Source of the DNA: Mangifera indica
Lineage: Eukaryota > Streptophyta > Magnoliopsida > Sapindales > Anacardiaceae
DNA: 64,000 nt
Assembly: GCF_011075055.1 (NCBI RefSeq)
Contig: NC_058137.1
Span: forward strand, 13,067,463 to 13,131,462
Reading direction: 5' to 3'
In this document: positions 1 through 12,156 of the stretch, piece after piece
How the letters are laid out: each line of letters starts with the position of its first letter
Numbering within the stretch: the stretch's first letter is position 1
Notes under the pieces: generated by a model
Databases searched by the model: none
What the model was told of the DNA's origin: nothing
The model's input: only the letters and a program-made list of their open reading frames with translations
Made by a program: the position numbers and the translations under genes

Positions 1-1561
1 CACGACTATACCAATTTTGGTCTAACCGTCACACTTACTTAGTGCTTGGCACCATAAGGGTCACGTTAGACCTTTTTCAGTTTGGTTCAACTATGACACA
101 CCAATGAGGGACACCATTAGGTGTTACAGTTAGACTATATTCAAAATGGTCCAGCTATGACATATCATGGCCATAGATGGGGAAGGGTGTCACAACTAAA
201 CCATTTTTCATTATAGTCCAGTCGTGACCCATCATAGCATTTTTCCATGTGTCAAGCTATGAGACCATTATATGTCACAGCTACAATAAATTTCATTTTG
301 GTTAAACAATGACTCATCATGGTATTTTGCCACGTGTCCAAATGTGCATCTTTTTGGAATTTTGTTGAATTATAGAATCATGACTAGACGTCTCGCCTAC
401 ATACCCAATAAAGTTAAAAATTACAGTTTGGTTCTGTTTTGTTGAATTTGGGCCAAATTAAAATTTTTTTATGCTTTGGGGTTGAATAATGATTTTACAA
501 AAACTTTAGAGACCAAAATGTAATTTTACACTTGACTAAATAATAATTTAAATTTAATTTTAATTGGATGTATATGTATGGATATATGTATGCATGTTGC
601 CCAATACACAGTCAAAGAACCAATGTGAATGTCTTTTTTATTTTATTTTCTTTAGATTGTAATTTTGAAATAGGGTCTGGGTGCCCTACCTTAATCCACT
701 TTCTTCTTTAGTTTAGATTTTTATTTTATTTTCTTAGAATCATGTATATTGGAAACAAAACCATGTAATTATTGAAGATTGGAGGCAAAAAGACAAGCAT
801 GAAGATCTGAAGATAAAGGTTCACCTAGGTTGACCAATCAAACTCTTTTTGGCTTAAGGGACTTAACATTAGTTATGGTTGTATGCTAGTACGTTTATTT
901 TACACTGTTGTATATATGTGGATGGTTATATTTTACAGATATCACCTAACATGCAGCTTTACTTTAATGAGACTAATTAATTAAAAACCTTCAAATCAAA
1001 TATTAAGTCTAAGATTAAATTCATGTCTTCTAATATGATGCCCTAACTAAGCTTCTGTTCATTGGAATCTTGTTCGTTAAAGTGAAGGGTAAACTTTTGC
1101 CAGGAAGAAAATTAGAAAATGTTCATATTCAACTTAACTAGTGTATTTTGCTTGTTTGCCAAAGTAATGTGAAGTATATTAGAGGCATAAAGAGAGAATA
1201 CACTTATTGATGCAAAGAGATATGTACTATCTACCCTACTAACATTGAGAGTCACATTTTATGTTACATGATTTGTTGGGGTAAAACCTAGCTTGAGATC
1301 ATGGGCTTTTGTTGATTAATTTGAAATTTACCTATTCAATCAATTCAAACTTGTTCGCTAAAGCGAAAGAGATAGTTAATGCGATGGGATTTCGATATAT
1401 TAGAAAGTTCACCGAAACTTTTTGAGTATAACAGTAAGGGCTATTAGCTTGAGAAAAATAGTAGGAGTAATTTAATTATTAAAGAAGTAATTAAAATGAA
1501 TGTTAATTAAAAATAAAATTACTAATTCTTTTATCTGTAAATTGTAGATCATATAATCACC
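1..1561 (+). other. Untranslated leader of copia element A
   Basis: No gene is visible. This stretch aligns by eye with the reverse complement of ~23242-24720 in element B. Shared landmarks include the passage around 917-1060 (matching 23770-23900), that around 1140-1310 (matching 23530-23690) and an AT-rich lead-in to the gag ATG. In B it lies between the primer-binding site and gag, so it is leader here too. Positions 1-340 hold repeated GTCCARYYRTGAC-like motifs, the inverted form of a motif dense in the LTR of element D. Confidence 0.7.
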
Positions 1562-2430
1562 ATGACAAACTCAACATATTGATCAATTCTCAAAAAGAAA
1601 AATAGACTCACTAGAAGCAACTTCATTGATTGATACATAAATCTTAGGACTATTCAGAGTTAGAAGAGGAGGTTATACATCCTTGAGGGGTCGTTGCCTT
1701 GTGAGCTTGGTCTCGATACCACTTAAAAAGAAAAAGATATTTGAATAAATATCTTGATCACTCTATGGAAGTTTAGTGCCTCATACTGACTTCCATGTCA
1801 CCTAAGCTTCAAAAACATTGTGATAAAATAGATGTTCTATCCATACTTGTATACCTTCGAGAGTTATATGCCATTTGTGTGAGGGTTGAATGATATGAGG
1901 TGTCATGCATATTGTTCGATTACAAACTCGCTGAGGAAGGACAAGTTAGCCCTTATATAATTAAGATGATTAGTCATATTGAGCGATTGACAAGCTTGGA
2001 CTTCATCAATGATACTAAGCTTACCATTGATCTGGTGCTGAAATCCCTCCCTAAATCGTGAGTTAATTTCATTATGAACTTTAACCTAAACGAAAAGGAG
2101 AAAACCCTTGAAGAGTTGTTATATATGCTCAAATAGGCTAAATAAGAGGTACAAAAGGTAGCGTCAACTGATATGCTTGTGGTTGAAGACCATGCACCTA
2201 GATCTAAGGCTAAAGGTAAAGATAAAGCCAAGACTAAGCTAAAACCCAAAGTAAAGAAGCAACCAGATATTGCTATTCAACTAACAGGTGGTGTGGGAAA
2301 GGGAAAAGTTGTCTGTATCTATTATGGCAAAACTAGTCACTAGAGGAGACATTATAATGCCTTCCTAGAGAACAAGAAGAAAAAGGTAGCTAAAACATCT
2401 ATTCAGGTATGTTTGTCATTCAGATAAACT
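1562..2430 (+). pseudogene. gag of copia element A (UBN2-type), inactive
   Basis: The start ATG at 1562 is placed by its match to the same position in element B (23241, - strand). The readable parts are typical of copia gag: an N-terminal block, then ISHIERLTSLDF and VNFIMNFNLNEKEKTLEEL near 1970-2130, a Lys-rich basic tract at 2200-2260, and a zinc knuckle near 2311-2355. The knuckle reads CIYYGKTSH, so the second Cys of CX2CX4HX4C is Tyr; a stop follows the His and the last Cys is also lost. Stops also lie at codon 7 and near 1651, 1672, 2058 and 2133. Two of these defects recur in element B. The gene cannot make a capsid protein. Confidence 0.8.
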
Positions 2431-2892
2431 TTTCCCCTTGTTTATCCTAAGTTGTAGACATAGGATATGATTCTCATATTTGTTTTGATATGTAGAGACT
2501 GCGATAGAGTAGATTACTCGTCAAAGGAGAGGTTGACTACATGTTGGAAATGGAACACATGTTACTTTATTAGCCGTAAGGGTTTATTATCTTAGGTTAC
2601 CCATTAGGCTAGTTTTGGAATTAGATAATTGTTATTATGCTCTTTCTGTTTTTAGAAACTTAGTTTTTATGTCTGTTTTGACAAAGAAACTTATTCATTT
2701 TTGGTTGTTGATGGTACTATAATGAATCGCTTGAATAATATTCTCTATGAAACAACTAAATTGTATAATGGTTTATATATTCAAAAACTAGATAATGAAA
2801 TTCTCAATATGCGACATAATAAACAATTAAAATTGAATAAGCTGAATGCCCTATATATGTGGCATTACAAGCTAGATCACATAGGACCAATA
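2431..2892 (+). pseudogene. Protease and GAG-pre-integrase remnant of element A
   Basis: Protease residues are only recognisable in shifting frames around 2440-2690, and no intact Asp-Ser/Thr-Gly is readable. From about 2690 a 65-residue open stretch includes KETYSFLVVDGTI and ends in LYMWHYKLDHIG, the degenerate form of the LWHxRLGHI motif of the GAG-pre-integrase domain. The reading is cut at 2892 by the 5' LTR of element C and continues in the integrase segment at 12157. This segment is part of the old pol gene, not a host gene. Confidence 0.75.
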
Positions 2893-4526
2893 TGTTAGAA
2901 TATGCTCTAAAAACCAATCGCTTTATTGGTTTCAAGGGTTGTATATCTTGCATATACATTATTAATTAAAAAAAAAAGTTATGTCATACTTCACATATTT
3001 TTTGCGTCACTTTTATATATATGTTGTAGTTGTATATTACATCCATATTAGCTACATGTATATGACATGTGAAAAGTTCTGATGAGTTTTAATAAACGTC
3101 ATCAAATCGTTCCCTACATAGGCAATCTATTTTGTTAATAGTATTGCAAAGTGGGTATGTGTTATATCACCACAGTATATCAGTAGATGATATTAGACAT
3201 GGTGGATATACACATAGGTAAACAATAGAATCATTTGATGGTTAGAAAACTGATCAAAGGTTATTATATTATATTGTTTATCAAACGTGACAGCTGAACG
3301 ATGATCACATGGGCATTAATATATAGTCAATGATACATCGTAAATCATACTAGTGTATAGATCCTTTGACTTGAGATATCACGGTTGTGTTTTGTTTCGA
3401 AACGTATGGTTCATATGATGTATATCACGAGGCTAATCATGTGTCGTTCAGAAGCCGCTTTGATCATATGTTGCTTGAGCGAGAGGACAAGTGATGATCA
3501 TATAGAGATCCATCAGCTCGACTGCTCCCGAGTTCCCATACGAATATTGAGAAACATGAGAATCTAAGACACTGGCCAGTATAGATAAAAGTCCACATGA
3601 AAAGAGTTTCGATATGGCACATTCTGAGGTATGACTTGATATTTGAAAAGATTAAATATTGGATTTTGACATTCAATGAATCCAAGTTTAATCGGGATGT
3701 AATGACTGAGGGATTATACTACATGGTAAATGTGAGTAAGAAATGTTCACTTGATATTATGTGAAGCTTGTACTTCATTGTGATGTAGAGGTCATGGGAC
3801 ACTGCTAGATGACACTATATGATCAGTGGGAGCTTCGTTTTATAACGGAAAACGAAGTATATGGGTTAACGACAGTTTTAGATTATACAGTAATATAATG
3901 AAATGTATCGTCCGATATGAAGCCTACGGCTACGTCACTATGAACTTTGAAGGTCACACCCATATTTCAAGGAAGAAAATGGTGTTATGAAGCTAAAAAT
4001 ATTTATTCATGGTTGACTAGCACTTTCTGCAGATAAAAATGGTGCTTTCGAATAAGATTCGAAAAAGGGGCGAAATTGTTATTTTGCACTTTTTAAATTG
4101 TTTAGAAAGTTGAATGAATAATTTTGGGCAAAAATTATTCAACATATGTCAAATTATAATTTACTCTTAATTTATTAACCAATGGGAAATAAACACATGA
4201 TTTAACTTAATAAATATCAAGTTTAAGTTTAATAAATAGGAGAAAAAAAAAAAGAAGAAAATGTAGAGATTTTTCTTCTTCTTCTTCCTTTTGTTAGGAA
4301 AGGCTTCCATTTTTCCTCATTTTTTCTTCCTTGAAGGGTGCAAGTCAAGAGATCACTTATTTTAGTGATTCAAGTTTCCTAACTTCAAATCAAATTACAA
4401 GGTACAAGGTAGTTTACATGTTTTTATGTTTTATTTCTTGAAACAATATGTAAATTTTATATTACCATTGTTACATATGATATGAACATGATCTAAAAAT
4501 TTTAATTTTTTTACCAAAATCGTACA
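2893..4526 (+). repeat. 5' LTR of copia element C
   Basis: It starts TGTTAGAATATGCTC and ends ATCGTACA. It matches 10649-12151 nearly throughout. It is longer because the 3' copy lacks about 90 bases present here at ~3715-3805 and about 30 at ~4046-4075. Pyrimidine runs near 4268-4330 precede the LTR end. LTRs of this type carry the element promoter and poly(A) signal; I could not assign these exactly. The short open stretches within it are noise. Confidence 0.92.
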
Positions 4527-4528
4527 AA

Positions 4529-4540
4529 TGGTATCAGAGC
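4529..4540 (+). other. Primer-binding site of element C
   Basis: TGGTATCAGAGC starts two bases after the 5' LTR. This is the standard plant retrotransposon site, complementary to the 3' end of initiator methionine tRNA. It fixes the LTR end and the orientation. Confidence 0.93.
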
Positions 4541-6593
4541 AAGAGTTTGATCTTTGAATGACAAGAACATGCTATATTTTTAGGTGTTCGGAAGTGTTAG
4601 TGATTAAAACCTAAGATATAAGTTTTATTATGTTTGATTGGTTCAAACCAAGTGTACATATATTATTAGGAATGTCTTAATAGCATTTGAGAAGCTTTAA
4701 ATTGTTGAAATTGTGTTGGATAACTTTTGACATAATTAAAAAAAAAAAAACCTAATTTTAGAAATTTGAGTGTTTTTGAAATTAATAGTTTAATCATGAT
4801 TTATACACGATTGTCATGATATACACATGAATTTTAATCTTGACTTTACATGAGAATGTGTTTTTAAGAAACTTAGTTTATGTGACTTGGTGAAGGGCAT
4901 GAACAAGTTGACATGATTTCCATGTGTTTGGTTGATGGAAATAACATTCAATGTTGATTGAATTGTTATTAATTCATTAAATTAATGTTTGAATTGGTTT
5001 GATTGAGAATTGAATTCTTGATAGCTTGGATTGGATAAATTACATTATGAGTAACCATATTCATGCTTGAATAATTATTACATGGTGAGATGGATTATGT
5101 TTGAGTGATGAATGATTCATATATGTCATGATTTGGTGAAATGCATGACACTTGTGAATTTGGCTCACATTAGGCATGTGTTATGTATTTATTTTACAAC
5201 TTGTCATTGCAAAATCTATTCATGTTTAAGTATGAATTGAAACATGTTTAGTGAGATTTTGGTGAACTTTGTATGTGTTTTGGGAACATCAAGAGTTAGG
5301 GTTTCATGGTTGGTTTCAAGAAAAATGTAATATAAAATTTTGGTTTAATTACTTTGTATACTTGTTATGGTTTGATCTTGTAGACACCAAACATTGGATG
5401 TGTTTGTGTTTTAGCAAACTTGAACAAAGACCATAAAGTAAGGTAAATTATTTGTTAAGTTTACCAAATTACAAATTTAATTTCTAAGTTTGAATGTTTG
5501 ACTATGGTGTTACAAATATTAATATGGTGCCCACAATGTTATGTTATTATAGGTATATGTGATAGCATTAATGTGTGACATGTGTATGTTATATATGAGA
5601 CATTATGACATGCTAAACATCATGCATCTAAATGTTTAACATTTTGTATGCTAGATTGAAATGGACTTAACATGTTGAATATGTTTGTTGTTTTAGATAC
5701 ATAAATAAGAACTCAAGTTTGCTAGTCTAGGATTAAGTTATAAGATATTGGATCTCTTATATGCAAGATCAACCTAATGTACATTTTAGATATGTGATAT
5801 GCTAAGTTGTATTATCATGTAATTTATTTATGACATATAATACATAGTTTTGTGCTTTAGAAAACTAAAACTTTTAGGCATGAAATATTCTTACAATACC
5901 ATTTAGGAAATTATAAAAGTTTTCAATGACATAAATTGTAAGACTATGGTTTAGTAACATGTCTTAGGTGACAAATACATATCCAAAGATACCATACTAG
6001 ACTACTCAAGATATAAATTGAACCTAATTAATAATAATAAAATCTTCCCAAAATTTTCAATATCAAATTCGAGCCTTCCATTGTGGGTCGATTAGGGTTA
6101 CGTTATAAGGCTGGAAATCCTAGATTTCTATTATGTGACGGATACTATACCATATGACGTAAAATTAGTCGATTGGTGTCGAGAGTACTATTTTTGTCAT
6201 TCCCTGGATTCTATTATGTGTAGGAGTGATAGGGTATTGTAACTGGAAAGCACGATGGGTTGAATTTGAGTAGTTTAGAGTGCTTAAATCTATTATGTAC
6301 GGTGTTCAAAGCTAGAGGCTCACATGAATCATAGCTTGCATTTGGAATGCAAAAGGAAATCAATTCCTACGTATTGAGTTTGACGAACTTAGATCTATTA
6401 TGTGCGGTTTTTCAAGTTTGATAAGAACTTGATTCCCTACTAGAAAGTGATCTAATGAACTTTTCGAATCTTCAGCTGGGGAAGTATAAGATTTGAATAA
6501 AATAGTGGGAGTTAATAAGATTAGGTTTACTGGTAATTACTAATGAATTTGTTATTTCTTGTAGCGTTCTCTCTTATGATATAGAATCTCAAA
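4541..6593 (+). other. 2-kb untranslated leader of element C
   Basis: No gene is visible. The DNA is AT-rich. The last 500 bases contain four copies of a CTATTATGTGYRG-like motif, near 6127, 6209, 6288 and 6393, spaced about 80, 80 and 105 bases apart. The function is unknown; a packaging or translation-control role would be a guess. Confidence 0.6.
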
Positions 6594-7570
6594 ATGTTAA
6601 TGGCAAACAATATACTCCTAAAATTGATTGACTCTTATGTGCTTATTGGTCCCAATTTTAAAGATTGGCTGAGAAATCTAACAACTGTTCTCAATCTTGA
6701 AAAGTCAGCTTATGTCTGAGAGACATCTTTACCAACAACAGTGGACCTTGATGCCCTTGAGGAAGAGCAAAGGGCTTATGCTGAATGGGTAGATGTCAAC
6801 TTATGAGTTCGCATTATATGTTGACATCAATGAACTCTGAACTTCAAACTCGGTTTGAGAACGTACAGAGTGCGTATAAAATTATCACTACTTTAATAGA
6901 ATTATATAGTGAAAGTGCTCGAGTGAAGGAATATAATTTGATGACTTCACTATTAAGCATGCGACTTAAGAAGGGCATTTCCTCAGATGATCATGTTATT
7001 AAAATGATTAACAAGACTAGGGAGTTACAAATTATAGGCACAAATTTGCCGCATAATGTTCAGGTGAATTTGATTCTCTATTCACTCCCTCTAACTTTTA
7101 AGTCATTTATTACAAATTATAATCTCAATAGGATTGAGAGCACTTTTTCTGAGCTTCTCAATGATATTCAAGAATTTTACAATAATGAGAAGAAAGGAAA
7201 AACACCAGCTGAGTTGTTAGCTACCTTTGCCACGAGAGGCAAAAAGAGGCAAGCTCAAAAGCCTTAGAGGAGAGGTTCACATATGGGATTTGGTAGACCA
7301 AAAGTACAAAGAAAAGGTTTTAAGAAAACCACTACCAGGCCTTCTAGGATGAAGGGTTCTGACCTCTGGCTATCATGTTCTCAGCCTCTACGACCATCTG
7401 TTCCATAGAAAGAAAAGAAGTAAGAGAAGAGCAATTGCTTTTATTGTAACCAAAAAGGGCATTGGAAGAAGAACTGTCCTCTATACCTTGATGATCTGAG
7501 AAAAAGCAAAACAGGTACATATCAATGTTATGTAATTAAATTTGAATTAAATGTTAGTTTAAACATTGAT
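6594..7570 (+). pseudogene. gag of copia element C, inactive
   Basis: Two in-frame ATGs at 6594 and 6600 begin the reading, which includes GPNFKDWLRNLTTVLNLEK. A stop (TGA) follows at ~6718, another at ~6803, and the frame shifts near 6790. It then stays open for about 160 residues (6785-7267) covering the UBN2 gag core with NVQVNLILYSLPLTFKSFI. A zinc knuckle follows at 7436-7477, CFYCNQKGHWKKNC, with all of CX2CX4HX4C intact. That is better preserved than in elements A and B. The basic region around 7190-7420 suits RNA binding. The stop codons make it non-functional. Confidence 0.85.
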
Positions 7571-8143
7571 TCCTAGATATTGGATTCCGCTGCAACTTTA
7601 CATGTTTGTGTTTGCTTACAGTATCTGTAGAATAGTTCTGCCTTGAGACGTGATGAGATCACACTGAGACTAGCTGATGGGACATGAGTTTTCGCATAAG
7701 CTATAGGTGTATATAGTGTATAGTTACCTACTAGGCATGTAATAACTTTGTATAAAACTTTGAATTTTGCTAATGCCACCAAGAATATCATCTTCATTCT
7801 AGTTTTGTGTGAAAATAGTTATCAATTTACATTTAATGGAAATGAATGTCTAATTTATTTTGGAAATAGATTAGTAGGAAATGCTATCAATACAAATAGT
7901 TTGTATGTGGTAGAACTTGATTTACATAGCGCTATGTCTTCCATATCGTCTAAAAGAACAAAAGAACACATAAATCCAATAGTTCTATGGCATCACAGAT
8001 TTGGTCATATTGGAGAAGACTGGATTCAACAATTAGGAGAAAATGGACTTTTAGGTTCATTGGGTTTAGAACCCTCTCTTACTTGTGAATCTTGTCTTCG
8101 AGGAAAAATGATCAAGCTTCTATTTAAGAATAAAGGGGAGTGA
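7571..8143 (+). pseudogene. Protease and GAG-pre-integrase of element C
   Basis: The protease site reads LDSAATLHVC near 7579. The Asp-Ser is kept but the Gly of the D-S/T-G aspartic protease triad is Ala. Stops interrupt 7570-7745. From 7748 a 131-residue open stretch leads through HINPIVLWHHRFGHIG (about 7970-8015), a good GAG-pre-integrase motif, and the SCLRGKM segment that precedes the integrase core. It is part of gag-pol, not a separate gene. Confidence 0.85.
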
Positions 8144-8830
8144 GCCAAAAATATATTAGAATTGATACATACTGATGTGTGTGGGCCCTTTAATGAAATG
8201 GCCTGAGGAGGTTTTTCATACTTCATTACCTTTACGATGATTATTCTTAATACGGGTATTTGTATTTGATGAAATACAAATCTAAAGCTTTTGAAAAGTT
8301 CAATGAGTTCCAAAAAGGAAGTAGAAAACCAGACTGAAAAGAATATAAAAGCTTTGCATTTAGATCGTAGAGGTGAATACTTGAATACAGAATTCTAGGA
8401 GTTTTTTAGAGACAAAAGAATACTATCTCAATTGACTCTGTCATTCACAAAACATAATGGTGTGTCTGAACGAAGAAATCATACTTTGTTAGATATGGTA
8501 CGATCTATGATGATTTTACTGACTTGCCAGTTTATTTATGGGGATATGCTCTTCAGACAACACTACATGTGTTGAATAAAGCACCATCAAAGTCCATTCA
8601 AAAGACATCATATGAATTATGGTATGACAAACTTCCAAGTGTAAACTACTTGAAAATCTGGGGATGTCCAGTGTTTATCAAAGTGGTTAGAATTGATAAA
8701 TTAGAGTCCTGAACAGAAAAGGGTCAATTCATTGCGTATCCAAAAGAAAGTTTAGGATATTATTTCTACTTTCACTCTGATCAATGGATTATGGTCAATA
8801 GAAATGTACATTTTCTCGAGAAATAGTTCT
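8144..8830 (+). pseudogene. Integrase core of element C
   Basis: Readable in pieces: LELIHTDVCGPF near 8158, with the first catalytic Asp; GGFSYFITFT near 8211; then DRRGEYLNTEF near 8365, with the second Asp context; NGVSERRNHTLLDMVRSM near 8458, with the catalytic Glu. The C-terminal part, from PVYLWGYALQTTLHVLNKA (8525), ends near 8820 with FHSDQWIMVNRNVHFLEK. Frameshifts occur near 8240, 8310 and 8515, and stops near 8141, 8203, 8396, 8710 and 8824. The catalytic triad context survives but the protein does not. Confidence 0.85.
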
Positions 8831-10068
8831 TGGAGGAAGCTGGTGCAGGAAGGAAAATTGTGCTCGAAGACGAGTCTAGAGAGCCAGTAACCAAGCCTAT
8901 TCAGGTAAATCTTCCTAGTATACAATCACTTGTACCAACTACAATGGCTCAAGTAAGAAAATATGCTAGAGTGTCTCGATTTCCTGAGAGATATGGATTT
9001 CTAATAGAAGGAAATTTTGAATCACTTCTAATAGGAGAAATTGAGCATCTAAAGGATCCAAAAACTTACCAAGAGGCAATATTGGATATTGACTCCAGAA
9101 GATGGCTAAAGGCAATGAATTAAGAAATTGAATCTATGAATGCCAATCAAGTATGGACATTTGTTGATCCACCTAATGGAATAGTTCTGATCAAATGTAA
9201 ATGGATCTTCAAGAGGAAAATTGGCAAGGATGGAAAAGTTAAAACTTATAAAGCTCGATTGGTAGTTAAAGGTTATACTTAAAAACAAGGGTTGGATTAT
9301 AAGGAGACTTTTTCACCAGTCGCAATGCTTAAATCCATTAGAATCCTATTAGCCATCTCAGCACACTATGATTATGAGATATGGCAGATGGATGTTAAAA
9401 CTGTTTTTCTTAATGGGTACATTAAGGTAAATATCTGTATGGAGTAGCTAACCGGTTTTGTATCTACTATCGAGAGGCATAAAGTGAGGTAACTACATCA
9501 ATCTATATATAGATTGAAACAAGCTTCAAGAAGCTAGAATATTCGGTTTGATGAAACGATCCGAGTATTTGGTTTTATTAAAAATTCAGACGAGTTATGT
9601 GTCTATAAATTGGGTAAGGATAAAATTGTCGTTTTCCTAGTATTATATGTAGATGACATATTATTAATTGGAAACGACATTGGCACAATGACTGAGGTTA
9701 AACTATGACTAGTGAAATCTTTCTCCATGAAGGATATAAGAGAAGCAACCTATATTATAGGTATTCACATTTATAAAGATAGAGCGAAAGGATTAATAGG
9801 TTTATCTCAAATGTTGTACACAGAGAAAATGTTGAAACGCTTTCACATGCGAGACTCTAAGAGAGGTTTTCTACCGTTTCCTCATGGAATACATCTATCA
9901 AAAGATATGTGTCCAAAAACTGATGAGGAGCAACAACGAATGTGTGAGGTGCCATATGTTTCGACAATAGGTAGTCTCATGTATGTCATGTTATGTACAC
10001 AATTAGACATTGCTTTTACAGTTAGTGCAGTAAGTAAATATCATTCAAATCCTAGAGAAAGACACTAG
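8831..10068 (+). pseudogene. Reverse transcriptase of element C
   Basis: The domain begins with WLKAMN and, after a stop, NQVWTFVDPP (about 9100-9175), followed by KCKWIFKRKIGKDG and YKARLVVKGYT, then a stop, then GLDYKETFSPVA (about 9290). The catalytic motif VLYVDDILLIGND is intact; YVDD is at 9646-9657. A long open stretch (9712-10068) carries the C-terminal part with FSMKDIREATYIIGI and the VPYVSTIGSLMYVMLCT motif. Stops near 9121, 9280, 9445, 9490, 9534 and 9706 break it. Several fall where TGG or CAA would be expected, consistent with deamination; the ancestral codon is inferred. Confidence 0.87.
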
Positions 10069-10625
10069 ACAGTAGTAAAAGCTATCCTAAAATATTTAAG
10101 GAGGACCAAAGAGTTGATACTGGGTTATAGAGGTTTAGAGTTAACACTCAAAGGATACTCAGATTCTGATTTTTAGTTAAACATAGATGATAGAAAGTCT
10201 ACGTCTGTATTTGTTTTTGTCTATAATGAAGGCACAGTTAATTAGAAAAGTGCCAAACAATCGACTACTACAGATTCTACCACAGAAGCTGAGTATATTG
10301 TCGCTTTAAAAGCTATGAAAGAGGTTGTTTGGATGCGTAAATTCCCTACAGAGTTGGGCATGGTTCCTCAAATGAGTTAACTAATAATTATATTTTGTGA
10401 CAATATTGGTGTTATTACACAGACAAAGGAACCAAGAGCGTATCAAAGGTCAAAACATGTTTAGCAAAAATATCACATCTTGAGAGAATTCATTAAAGCT
10501 GGAGATATTGTCATTCAAAAGATTACTTTGACGGACAATCTTGCAGACCCACTAACTAAAGCATTGACGCAAAGACTGTTGGACCAACATCTAGAAAGGA
10601 TGGGTATTAGGTACTATAGCAGTTA
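10069..10625 (+). pseudogene. RNase H of element C
   Basis: Follows RT directly. Recognisable segments are KAILKYLRRTKE, GYSDSDF, DDRKSTSVFVF, DSTTEAEYIVALKAMKE (about 10270-10322, with the conserved Glu and Ala-Glu-Tyr) and ADPLTKALTQRLL near 10545. Stops lie near 10066, 10174, 10224, 10378 and 10462. It ends just before the polypurine tract. Confidence 0.83.
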
Positions 10626-10631
10626 GGTTTA

Positions 10632-10644
10632 GTGCAAGTGGGAG
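10632..10644 (+). other. Polypurine tract of element C
   Basis: GTGCAAGTGGGAG sits four bases before the 3' LTR. This is the usual plus-strand priming site of copia elements. Element A has the same motif at 14681-14690. Confidence 0.8.
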
Positions 10645-10648
10645 TTCT

Positions 10649-12151
10649 TGTTGGAATATGCCCTAAAAACCAATCGCTTTGTTGGTTTCAAGGGCTGTAT
10701 ATCTTGCATATACATTATTAATTAAAAAAAAAAGTTATGTCATATTTCACATGTTTTTTGCGTCACTTTTATATCTATGTTGTAGTTATATATTACATCC
10801 ATATTAGCTACATGTATATGACATGTGAAAGGTTCCAATAAGTTTTAATAAACATCATCAAATCGTTCCCTACATAGGCAATCTATTTGGGCAATAGTAT
10901 TGCATAGTGGATTTGTGTTATATCATCACAATATATCAGTGGATGATATTAGACATGATGGATATACACATAGGTAAACAATAAAACTGTTTGATAATTA
11001 GAAAACTGATCAAAGGTTATTATATTATATTGTTTATCAGACGTGACCGTTGAACGATGATCATATGGGCATTAATATGTACTCAATGATACATCATAAA
11101 TCATACTAGTGTATAGATCCTTTGACTTGAGATATAACAGTTGTGCTTCGTTCCGAAACATATGGTTTATATGGTGTATATCACAAGCTAATCATATTTC
11201 ATTCAGAAGCCACTTTGATCATATATTGCTTGAGCGAGAGGACAAGTGATGATCATACAGGGATCTGTCAACTTAACTGCTCCCGAGTTTTCATACAAAT
11301 GTCAAGAAATATGAAAATCTAAGACACTAACCAATGTAGATAAAAGTCCACATGAAAAGAGTTTCGATGTGGCACGTTCTGAGGTATGACTTGATATTCG
11401 AAAAGATTAAATATTAGATTTTGACATTCCATGAATCCAAGTTTAATCGAGATGTAATGACAAAGGGATTGCTAGATGACACCACATGATTAGTGGGAGT
11501 TTTATAGCGGAAAATGAAGTATATGGATTGATGACAATTTTAGGTTATACAATATATAATAAAATGTATCATCCAATATGGGGCCCATGACCATGTCACT
11601 ATGAACCTTGAAGTCACATCGATATTTCAAGGAAAAAAAAGGTGTTATGAAGCTGAAAATATTTATCCATGGTTGGCTAGCACTTTTCGTGGATAAAAAT
11701 GGTGCTCATTTTGCACTTTTTAAATTGTTTAGAAAGTTGAATGAATAATTTTGGGCACAAATTATTCAACATGTATTAAATTATAATTTACTCTTGGTTA
11801 TCAACCAATTAGGAAATAGAGACATGATTTAACTTGATAAATATCAAGTTTAAGTTTAATAAATGGGAAAAAGAAAAGAAGAAAATATAGAGATTTTTCT
11901 TCTTTTTCTTCCTTTTGTTGAGAAAGGCTTCCATTTTTCTTCCATTTTTTTCCCTTAGAGGGTGCAAGTCAAGAGATCACTTATTTTAGTGATTTAAGCT
12001 TTCTAACGTCAAATCAAATTACAAGGTACAAGACAGTTTACATATTTCTATATTGTATTTCTTGAAACAAGATGTAAATTTTGTATTACCATTGTTATAT
12101 ATGATGTGAACATGATCTAAAAATTTTAATTTTCTTGTCAAAATCCTATAC
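10649..12151 (+). repeat. 3' LTR of copia element C
   Basis: It starts TGTTGGAATATGCCC and ends ATCCTATA, the aligned counterpart of ATCGTACA in the 5' LTR with the terminal CA changed. It is ~130 bases shorter than the 5' copy because of internal deletions near 11470 and 11705. It is followed by CGATA, the second copy of the target duplication. Confidence 0.92.
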
Positions 12152-12156
12152 GATAC

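Larger units (their letters stand above)
2893..12151 (+). mobile_element. Full-length but dead Ty1/copia element C nested in element A
   Basis: It has two LTRs in direct orientation (2893-4526 and 10649-12151), both TG...(C/T)A bounded, a primer-binding site right after the 5' LTR, gag and pol between, and a polypurine tract just before the 3' LTR. Flanking bases are CAATA (2888-2892) and CGATA (12152-12156), a 5-bp target duplication with one difference. The element is 9.26 kb, long for copia because of 1.6-kb LTRs and a 2-kb leader. Counting by eye over the first ~335 bases, the LTRs differ at roughly 23 positions, mostly transitions, so the insertion is old. All coding frames carry stops. 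Confidence 0.93.

Noticed and set aside
4529..4540. tRNA-like sequence
   Set aside because: It is only the 12-base complement of a tRNA 3' end, the primer-binding site. No cloverleaf surrounds it.
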